Assembly (NCBI GenBank): GCA_031553655.1
Contig: JAVBLG010000025.1
Coordinates: forward strand, 1-64,000
Reading direction: 5' to 3'
DNA length: 64,000 nt
From: JAVBLG01 sp031553655
Lineage (GTDB): Bacteria; Desulfobacterota; Desulfovibrionia; Desulfovibrionales; Desulfovibrionaceae
Position 1 is the stretch's first letter, and each line of letters opens with the position of its first letter. The notes under the pieces were generated by a model. It searched no databases. It saw only the letters and a list, made by a program, of their open reading frames with translations, and was not told where the DNA came from. A program made the position numbers and the translations under genes. Positions 58,008 to 64,000 of the stretch are shown here, one piece after another.

Positions 58008-59171
58008 ATGAGCACCACCTGGAAATATGACTCCGTTCGCCCCGAGGTCGAAAGCGCCTCTCCTTATGTGCCGGGCCTTTCCATTGAAGAAATACGGCAA
58101 AGCCGGGGCCTGGCCAATATTATTAAAATGGCCAGCAATGAAAACCCGCTGGGCACTTCACCCCTGGTGCAGGAAGTTCTGAGCAAAAATGCCGGTCTGG
58201 CCTTTCGCTACCCGCAAAGCGGCAGTCCGCGTCTGATAAAAGCCATTGCCGCGCATCACGGGATTGATCCGTCCCGGATTGTGCCCGGCAACGGATCGGA
58301 CGAAATTATCGACCTTTTGCTGCGCTCCAGAGCCGTGCCGGGGCGGCACAATGTAGTTATTTTCAAGCCCAGTTTCAGCATATATTATCTGCAAGCTCGC
58401 TTGTGCGGTCTCGAGCTGCGCCAATGCCCGCTTAACGAAGACTTTTCCTTCAACTTTGCCGGGCTGTCCGCGCTGGTAGATGAAAATACGGCCCTGGTGT
58501 TCATTACCACACCCGACAACCCTTCGGGCTTCTGCCCCGGAGTGGAAGAAATGGCGAGTTTTGCCGCCTCGCTGCCCGCAGGCTGCCTGCTGGTGATTGA
58601 TGAAGCCTACATGGATTTTACTGACGACGAAGACAAGGCCTCGCTTGTGAAGCGCCTGGACGACTTCCCCAATGTGGCTATACTGCGCACATTTTCTAAA
58701 AGCTTCGGTCTGGCCGGGCTGCGTCTGGGCTACGGCATCTTACCTCCGCGCCTGGCCGAATATCTCATGCGGGTGCGGCTGCCTTTTTCTGTTAATATTC
58801 TGGCCGAAGAGGCGGGCATTGCCGCGCTTGCGGACGAGGCCTTCAGGGAAACCACGCTCAAAGTGGTGCGTGAAGGCCGCGCCGATTTATCCGCCGAGCT
58901 GGCCAAACTGGGCTGCAGGGTGTATCCGAGCATGGCCAACTTTATAATGTTTGCCCCCCCTAAACCTGTGGAAGCTTCAGGTATGTTTGAAAAACTTCTT
59001 GATGCGGGCATAATTGTGCGCCCGCTCAAAAGTTACGGCCTACCCCATCTGCTTCGGGTGAGCATTGGTTCAGAAGCGGAAAATAAAAGCTTTCTAGCCG
59101 CGTGCGGTGCGCTTATCAAATCGGAAATAACTTCATGTTTCAATCCACAGTCAGCTTCCTCCGCCGACTGA
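58008..59171 (+). CDS. hisC: Histidinol-phosphate aminotransferase
   Basis: PLP class-I/II aminotransferase of histidine synthesis that makes histidinol phosphate; 387 residues. PYVPGLSIEEIRQSRGLANI and MASNENPLGTSPLV open the protein. The NGSDEIIDLLLRS motif follows, then DNPSGFCPG with DEAYMDFTD, and the PLP lysine in RTFSKSFGLAGLRLGYG. Side activity on other aromatic donors is known in the family. No other his gene lies beside it. Not in an obvious operon; 141 bases with two small hairpins separate it from cmk. Confidence 0.93.
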   Translation: MSTTWKYDSVRPEVESASPYVPGLSIEEIRQSRGLANIIKMASNENPLGTSPLVQEVLSKNAGLAFRYPQSGSPRLIKAIAAHHGIDPSRIVPGNGSDEIIDLLLRSRAVPGRHNVVIFKPSFSIYYLQARLCGLELRQCPLNEDFSFNFAGLSALVDENTALVFITTPDNPSGFCPGVEEMASFAASLPAGCLLVIDEAYMDFTDDEDKASLVKRLDDFPNVAILRTFSKSFGLAGLRLGYGILPPRLAEYLMRVRLPFSVNILAEEAGIAALADEAFRETTLKVVREGRADLSAELAKLGCRVYPSMANFIMFAPPKPVEASGMFEKLLDAGIIVRPLKSYGLPHLLRVSIGSEAENKSFLAACGALIKSEITSCFNPQSASSAD

Positions 59172-59312
59172 CTCCGTCGCGGCGGATAGGAGCCGTGCGG
59201 ATTGCCCCTCCCTGAAGGAAGGGGTTACAAAAAGGATTTCCTCGACTTCGTAGTTTTGTCAATCACATTTTCCCCCTGAAGGGGGAGATTTCAGATCATA
59301 AAGGAAACTTTG
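59172..59312. other. hisC-cmk gap with two TGAA-loop hairpins
   Basis: Stems CCCC..CC-TGAA-GG..GGGG (59205-59224) and CCCCC-TGAA-GGGGG (59272-59285) occur in tandem, followed at once by copy C of the 27-base repeat. Confidence 0.6.
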
Positions 59313-59313
59313 A
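59287..59313 (+). repeat. Dispersed 27-base repeat, copy C, carrying the cmk ribosome-binding site
   Basis: Matches 3041-3067 at 24 of 27 positions, in the same relation to a start codon: its AAGGAA precedes the cmk ATG by 7 bases. Confidence 0.75.
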
Positions 59314-59999
59314 TGAGCAGGCCATATCCTTTAATAACTATAGACGGTCCAGCTGGTGTGGGCAAAAGCACTCTGGCCAGAACCATGGCCGACATCCTAC
59401 AGATACCGTTCATGGACACCGGCGCGATGTTCCGTTGCCTGGCCCTGTACCTTGGTGAGAAAGAGTTGCCGCCGGAAGAAATAAGCGCGCGCGGCTCCGA
59501 AGTGAAATTCGAGCTTACCGGCGGCGGGCGCAAGTCGGCCCTGTTATGCAACGGCAAGCCCATTGGCGATGAAATACGTACCGAAAAAGTAGGGATGATG
59601 GCCGCCAGACTGGCCGCTATACCGGAAGTGCGTGAAATTTTGCTGAAAGCGCAGCGCGATCTGGGCAAATCCACAGCCCTGGTGGCCGAAGGGCGCGACA
59701 TGGGCACTGTGGTCTTTCCCGAAGCCAACTTCAAATTTTTTCTGGATGCAACCCCGGAGGTGCGCGCCTACCGCCGTTACCTGGAACTGAAGCAAAAGGA
59801 TGAAAAACCGGAGCTGACCGCTATTACCGAACAGATACGCAAACGCGACTCCCTGGACCGCCACCGCGCCATAGCCCCGCTTAAACCAGCCAAAGATGCC
59901 TTCATAATCGACACCTCCAACCTTGATATTGAAGGAGTGCTCGGCGCGATGATGCATCAGATTAACATTACTAGAGAATTTGGCGAACGCAGTGAGTGA
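59313..59999 (+). CDS. cmk: Cytidylate kinase
   Basis: Phosphorylates CMP and dCMP to the diphosphates; 228 residues. The P-loop is TIDGPAGVGKSTLARTMADI near residue 10, with PFMDTGAMFRCLALYL for CMP binding and VAEGRDMGTVVFPEANFKFF near 130. The C-terminal IDTSNLDIEGVLGAMMHQI is typical. ATG at 59313 is chosen; a TTG three bases before is less likely. The ribosome-binding site lies inside the 27-base repeat. Confidence 0.95.
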   Translation: MSRPYPLITIDGPAGVGKSTLARTMADILQIPFMDTGAMFRCLALYLGEKELPPEEISARGSEVKFELTGGGRKSALLCNGKPIGDEIRTEKVGMMAARLAAIPEVREILLKAQRDLGKSTALVAEGRDMGTVVFPEANFKFFLDATPEVRAYRRYLELKQKDEKPELTAITEQIRKRDSLDRHRAIAPLKPAKDAFIIDTSNLDIEGVLGAMMHQINITREFGERSE

Positions 60000-60053
60000 T
60001 GTGTTCGGCCCTCAAGTTCGAAAAAATCTTTCCGCCTCCACCCTTACAAAAAC

Positions 60054-60083
60054 TCGAAGGCCCGGATTCAAACCCGGGCCTTC
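60054..60083. terminator. Two-way terminator between cmk and putA
   Basis: Perfect 11-base stem CGAAGGCCCGG / CCGGGCCTTCG with an 8-base loop between convergent genes. Confidence 0.85.
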
Positions 60084-60105
60084 GCAATTTTATATAAGCC
60101 GATTA

Positions 60106-63100
60106 TTAAACCCAGTCATCATCGTCCTGAATCGGGGCAAAGCCCCGCCGCATGGTATTTTCAGTTACGCAACGCGGATCCATAAATTGCAGAAGATAGT
60201 CGGGGCCGCCAGTTTTGGAGCCGACGCCGGACATTTTATAACCGCCGAAAGGCTGGCGTTCCACCATGGCCCCGGTGCTGCCCCGATTGAGGTACAAATT
60301 GCCCACATTGAACTCGGCACGGGCTTTCTCCAAATTTTCCGGGCTGCGCGAAAAAACGCCGCCTGTCAAGGCAAAGGGCGTGCTGTTGGCCATATCCAGG
60401 GCTTCGCCAAAATCCTTGGCCCGCATCACGGCCAGCACCGGTCCAAAAACTTCTTCCTGGGCCAGACGATGTTCCGGCTTTATGCCTTCCACAATCACCA
60501 GGGGTACATAGCAGCCCTTTTCCGGCACATCGTCGCGGCGCACCAAAACTTTGCCCTCTTGAGCCGCAAGCTCAACATAGCGCATTACGTTTTTCTGCTG
60601 TGAGGCATCGGCCAACGGCCCCATGTAGTTGGCCGGGTTTTCGGCCGGGCCTATAGCGATCGATTGGGCCGCCTTGGTCAACCGCTCCATAAAGCGATCG
60701 TAGATGGCGTTCAAAACAATAACCCGCGAGCAGGCCGAGCATTTCTGCCCCTGGAAGCCAAAGGATGAATAAAGCACCTGAATCACGGCCTCATCCAAAT
60801 CGGCGTCGTCGTCAATAATAATGGCGTTCTTGCCGCCCATTTCGGCGATAACCCGCTTCACCTGCGTCTGTCCGGGTCGGGTTTTGGCGGCCCGCTCCAC
60901 AATGCGCAACCCTACTTCCATGGAGCCAGTGAAGCATATCAAGGAAACGGCCGGATGCTCCACCAGATAGTCACCCATGACCGAGCCGCGTCCGGGGCAA
61001 TAGTTGAACACGCCGTCCGGCAAACCGGCTTCTTTGAATATTTCCGCCAATGAATAGCCAATGGCCGAGGAAATGGACGAAGGTTTGAAAATGACCGGAT
61101 TGCCCGTAACCATGGCCGCCGAAGCCATGCCTATTGCAATGGCAAAGGGGAAGTTCCACGGCGCTATTACCGCCGCTATGCCCTTGGGCTGGTAAAATAG
61201 ATGGTTCAACTCGCCGGGGGCGCGGCCCATGCGCCGAGGCATGCCCAGACGCAGCATTTCCCTGGCGTAGTACTCCAAAAAGTCTATGCCTTCACCCACA
61301 TCGTGATAAGCCTGATCCCACTGCTTGCCCACTTCAAGAACTTGAAGGGCCGACAGCTCGAACATGCGCCGTCTGGCAATGGCGGCAGCCCGGCGCATAT
61401 ACATGGCCCGATCCGCAGGGCTGGTGTTTTTCCAGGCGGTAAAGGCCGATCCGGCAGCGGCCAGGGCCTGATCTATTTCCGCTGTTCCGGCCTGACATAC
61501 TTTGGCAAGAACTTCGTCCGGATTGGCCGGGTTGGTGGTGGGGATCATATCATCGGTGCTCACGTCGCGTCCGCCGATGAAAAGTGGCAAAACTCGGCCG
61601 TTCGTGGCGCGCACGGTTTGCAGGCCGCTCACAAAGCCCTGCCGGTTGGCCGCCAGACTGAGATCAAGCATGGGCTCATTGATAAAAGGCGGCACTCGCC
61701 CTTCCACTTTTTCGCTCGAAGAAGGCAAGTTCGCTTCCGACCGCGGTTCGCCCTTATCAACACCCCGCTGCATGGTCATAATGGGATTTTCCAGCAGGCG
61801 TTCCAGTTCCGCGCCTTCGGCAAAGCTCTGGCGTAAGAAGGATTCGTTGGCTGTATTTTCCAAAAGACGGCGCACCAGATAGCCCATGCCGGGAATAAGC
61901 TCGCCATAGGGGCAATACAGACGCACCCGTCCGGCCACATTCAGCAGCCCCTTGCGCACCGGCTCGGCCATGCCGTAAAGCACCTGAAATTCATAGCGAT
62001 ATTCGGGAACGCCCAAGGATCTGGCCTTTTCAAGCACGGTGGAAATGGTGCGCACATTGTGCGAAGCGCAGAAAAAATACACCAAATCATGATTTTGCAG
62101 AATAAGCCCGGCCAAAGACTCATAGGCCATGTCCGACTCGGCCTTGTTGGTCCACACCGGGACTTCCCATATATTCTGTTTGGCCATGGCCGTTTCCGTA
62201 TCCCAATACGCGCCTTTCACCAGGCGCAGGCCAAAGGGCAGCTTGCGCTCGCGGGCGAAGGCGATCACATCTTCCACATCTTTGCGGCAATCTTTAAGAT
62301 AGGCTTGGAGCACCAGCCCCAGATGGGGGTAATGGATAAATTCCGGATCGGTTCTGAGGCGCTTGAACAACTCAATGGTTATTTCCCGATATTTAAGCTG
62401 TTCCATGTCTATGCACAAAGCCCCGCCCATAGCCGCTATTTTGCGGTAAATGGGTTTCAGGCGGCGCAAGATGCCTTCAACAGAGCCCTCCACATCGGCA
62501 GGCTTGGCCTGAGAATAAAGAGCCGAAGGCTTTATCGATACATTGACCAAAGGGGTGCAGCCCCAATCCAGATCTTTTTGCGGGCCCGACCCCGGCAAAG
62601 GTTGCCAGGATTTAACCTGAGCGGCCAGGCTGTCGAGGATTTCGTGATAACCGGCGGCATAGGCGTCGCACTCCTCTTCGCTCACCGTCGCCTCACCCAA
62701 CAGATCCAGCGTGAAGGTGAACTTGTCCTTGCGCAGCTTCACAAGCCCCTTCACCGCTTCGGAAGCATTTTCGCCGATAATGAATTGCCGGGCCATGTTC
62801 TCTATATTGGAGCGAATGGCCTTGCCCATGAGCATGCCGGTGAGCCCGCCGCCCAGCCCGGCCGCGCCCGCGCCCCACTTGAGCACCTTGGGCACGTCGG
62901 TGTCACCGCCGAAATATTCCTTGATGTGCCGCACCAGAGAATCGGTAGTATTGAGATAAGGAATCACATCCACAAAACGGAAAAGCTGAACCTTGAAATC
63001 TTCGTTGCGCATGGCCCAGTCCATGACTTTTCCAGTCCACCAGCTCTTGTTGAAGATCATCGGAGCTTCGCCGCTGATGCTTCTGAAAAACTCTTTTCCC

Positions 63101-63156
63101 CTGGCAACGACCTTGTCTTCCAGGTCTTTGTCAATCTGTTCATATGGCTGCGTCAT
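60106..63156 (-). CDS. putA: Bifunctional proline dehydrogenase / glutamate semialdehyde dehydrogenase
   Basis: Oxidises proline to glutamate in two steps on one chain; 1,016 residues. The N-terminal helical region is followed by the FAD-dependent proline dehydrogenase barrel (about 150-450), with VNVSIKPSALYSQ, CIDMEQLKYREITIELFKRL, LVKGAYWDTETA and the RYEFQVLYGMAEPVR strand. The aldehyde dehydrogenase half starts near 540 and includes VIAPWNFPFAIAIGMASAAM, EMGGKNAIIIDDDADLDEAV, and the nucleophile cysteine in FGFQGQKCSACSRVIV. No ribbon-helix-helix DNA-binding domain is present, so it is not a self-repressing PutA. Start at 63156 is ATG after GAGGG. Convergent with cmk. Confidence 0.95.
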   Translation of the reverse strand: MTQPYEQIDKDLEDKVVARGKEFFRSISGEAPMIFNKSWWTGKVMDWAMRNEDFKVQLFRFVDVIPYLNTTDSLVRHIKEYFGGDTDVPKVLKWGAGAAGLGGGLTGMLMGKAIRSNIENMARQFIIGENASEAVKGLVKLRKDKFTFTLDLLGEATVSEEECDAYAAGYHEILDSLAAQVKSWQPLPGSGPQKDLDWGCTPLVNVSIKPSALYSQAKPADVEGSVEGILRRLKPIYRKIAAMGGALCIDMEQLKYREITIELFKRLRTDPEFIHYPHLGLVLQAYLKDCRKDVEDVIAFARERKLPFGLRLVKGAYWDTETAMAKQNIWEVPVWTNKAESDMAYESLAGLILQNHDLVYFFCASHNVRTISTVLEKARSLGVPEYRYEFQVLYGMAEPVRKGLLNVAGRVRLYCPYGELIPGMGYLVRRLLENTANESFLRQSFAEGAELERLLENPIMTMQRGVDKGEPRSEANLPSSSEKVEGRVPPFINEPMLDLSLAANRQGFVSGLQTVRATNGRVLPLFIGGRDVSTDDMIPTTNPANPDEVLAKVCQAGTAEIDQALAAAGSAFTAWKNTSPADRAMYMRRAAAIARRRMFELSALQVLEVGKQWDQAYHDVGEGIDFLEYYAREMLRLGMPRRMGRAPGELNHLFYQPKGIAAVIAPWNFPFAIAIGMASAAMVTGNPVIFKPSSISSAIGYSLAEIFKEAGLPDGVFNYCPGRGSVMGDYLVEHPAVSLICFTGSMEVGLRIVERAAKTRPGQTQVKRVIAEMGGKNAIIIDDDADLDEAVIQVLYSSFGFQGQKCSACSRVIVLNAIYDRFMERLTKAAQSIAIGPAENPANYMGPLADASQQKNVMRYVELAAQEGKVLVRRDDVPEKGCYVPLVIVEGIKPEHRLAQEEVFGPVLAVMRAKDFGEALDMANSTPFALTGGVFSRSPENLEKARAEFNVGNLYLNRGSTGAMVERQPFGGYKMSGVGSKTGGPDYLLQFMDPRCVTENTMRRGFAPIQDDDDWV

Positions 63157-63458
63157 ACCACCCTCCAGCAGGTGAGCGTTTTAAAATTACGGATTACTCA
63201 GTATAATGCATTTGATCGTTTCAATCCAGATAAATTTTATTATAACATTGCGATAAAATTCACATTTATTTGAACTTATTTTCACATTTATATTTATTTT
63301 GCCATAATTAATTATAATATAATGCGAAAAATTTTGGTTTGCCATGATTGTATTTCCAAATGCTTATAAAATTGTTGACAGGGCTTCCAATTTACACAAA
63401 AACACGTTAAATATTGTGAATACTCAGCGTGAGACGACAAAATTTTGGGAGGGTTGCA
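63157..63458. other. Divergent AT-rich region between putA and a binding-protein gene
   Basis: There is no gene in 302 bases. It is strongly AT-rich, with a possible -35 TTGACA at 63374-63379 reading toward the binding-protein gene. No good -10 was recognised at the right spacing. Confidence 0.5.
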
Positions 63459-64000
63459 ATGAAAAATATTAAGGCTGTAATTATTCTGGCCCTGTTTACC
63501 GTTTTCTGGGCCGGTTCAGCCCTGGCTGCCGAGATAAAAATCGGCGTGATGTGCCCCCTGACCGGGAAATGGGCCTCGGAAGGCCTGGACATGCAGAACA
63601 TCACCAACTTGCTGGCTGATCAGCTCAATAAAAGCGGCAGCCTGAAGGGCAACAGCGTCAAACTTGTTTTTCAGGATGACGCCGGCGATCCGCGCACAGC
63701 GGCCCTGGCCGCGCAAAAGCTGATTTCTTCCGGCGTGGTGGCCGTAATCGGCACATATGGCTCGGCCGTAACCGAAGCCAGCCAGAACATCATCAATGAA
63801 GCCGACGTTGTGCAGATAGCCACCGGCTCCACCAGTGTGCGCCTCACCGAAAAGGGCTATAAATATTTCTTCCGCACCTGCCCGCGCGACGACGAGCAGG
63901 GAAGAGTGGCCGCCAAAGTTATAAAAGACGGCAACTACAAGGCCGTGGCCATTTTGCATGACAATTCCTCCTATGCCAAAGGGCTGGCCGACGAAACCCG
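63459..64000 (+). CDS. Branched-chain amino-acid ABC transporter binding protein (partial, 3' end outside window)
   Basis: Periplasmic LivJ/LivK-type receptor, 180 residues visible. The signal peptide is MKNIKAVIILALFTVFWAGS with cleavage near ALAA, residue 24. The mature start EIKIGVMCPLTGKWASEG and the region VKLVFQDDAGDPRTAALAAQ match the family, followed by VAVIGTYGSAVTEASQNIIN, TGSTSVRLTEKGYKYFFRTC and AILHDNSSYAKGLADET. ATG at 63459 follows GGGAGGG by 4 bases. The frame runs off the window. Its divergence from putA hints at a shared amino-acid uptake and use locus; substrate is not proven. Confidence 0.9.
   Translation, partial: MKNIKAVIILALFTVFWAGSALAAEIKIGVMCPLTGKWASEGLDMQNITNLLADQLNKSGSLKGNSVKLVFQDDAGDPRTAALAAQKLISSGVVAVIGTYGSAVTEASQNIINEADVVQIATGSTSVRLTEKGYKYFFRTCPRDDEQGRVAAKVIKDGNYKAVAILHDNSSYAKGLADET

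Noticed and set aside
60054..60083. A tRNA-like GGATTCAAACCC sequence
   Set aside because: It is the loop and stem of a perfect terminator; there is no cloverleaf or acceptor stem around it.
62059..63273. A 404-residue open frame antisense to putA
   Set aside because: Lies over conserved proline dehydrogenase codons and has no recognisable domain.

Overview
The window looks like chromosome from a sulfate-reducing bacterium of the Desulfovibrionaceae (Desulfovibrio-like). This rests on gene content and order: a single-chain pyruvate:ferredoxin oxidoreductase followed by pta and ackA, a short rubrerythrin, the flagellar block flgI-flgJ-flgN-flgK-flgL-csrA-fliW with sigma-54 promoters, a 4Fe-4S protein with GCPGS motifs, a TupA tungstate-binding protein, tig-clpP-clpX-lon, and rpmF-plsX-fabH-fabG-acpP-fabF-glyA. 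No rRNA, tRNA, CRISPR array, transposase or prophage was found. The genus is an inference from these families, not from a marker gene.

Layout. 1-7300: pyruvate to acetate (PFOR, cut by the window edge; Pta; AckA), then rubrerythrin. 7467-8758: two small DNA-binding regulators. 8968-16000: S41 peptidase, ndk, proC, an Lrp-type regulator, uvrA and a DUF554 membrane protein. 16062-24603: late flagellar genes ending in csrA and fliW. 24773-28250: 4Fe-4S protein, a 670-base stretch holding two candidate small ORFs, and an unusually large flagellin. 28339-31064 (minus): RNase J and a family 2 glycosyltransferase. 31338-37414: trigger factor, ClpP, ClpX and Lon. 37510-42138: hybrid histidine kinase, GTP-type PEP carboxykinase and a macrodomain protein. 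42211-49298: mutL, two unknown small proteins, tupA, a chemoreceptor and an XRE regulator. 49527-57154: DUF523, then (minus) the fatty-acid/phospholipid operon from DUF177-rpmF to glyA. 57466-64000: UspA, hisC, cmk, bifunctional PutA, and the start of a branched-chain amino-acid binding protein.

How parts work together. PFOR-Pta-AckA turns pyruvate into acetate and ATP. FlgI and FlgJ serve the rod and P ring, FlgN chaperones FlgK and FlgL, and CsrA-FliW is expected to control flagellin translation. The flagellin, flgN-flgK and flgL transcripts each start at a sequence resembling a sigma-54 promoter. Tig, ClpXP and Lon form a protein-quality cluster. The plsX-fab operon makes acyl chains and glyA follows it.

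The most unusual item is the flagellin at 26289-28250. Normal flagellin ends flank an insert of about 350 residues that reads as seven repeats of about 50 residues, consistent with a seven-bladed beta-propeller displayed on the filament. Other points of interest are a FlgJ with a 400-residue repetitive tail, long hairpins around flgL, several dispersed palindromic repeat families (one carrying terminators, one carrying ribosome-binding sites), and two convergent small ORFs beside the flagellin gene.
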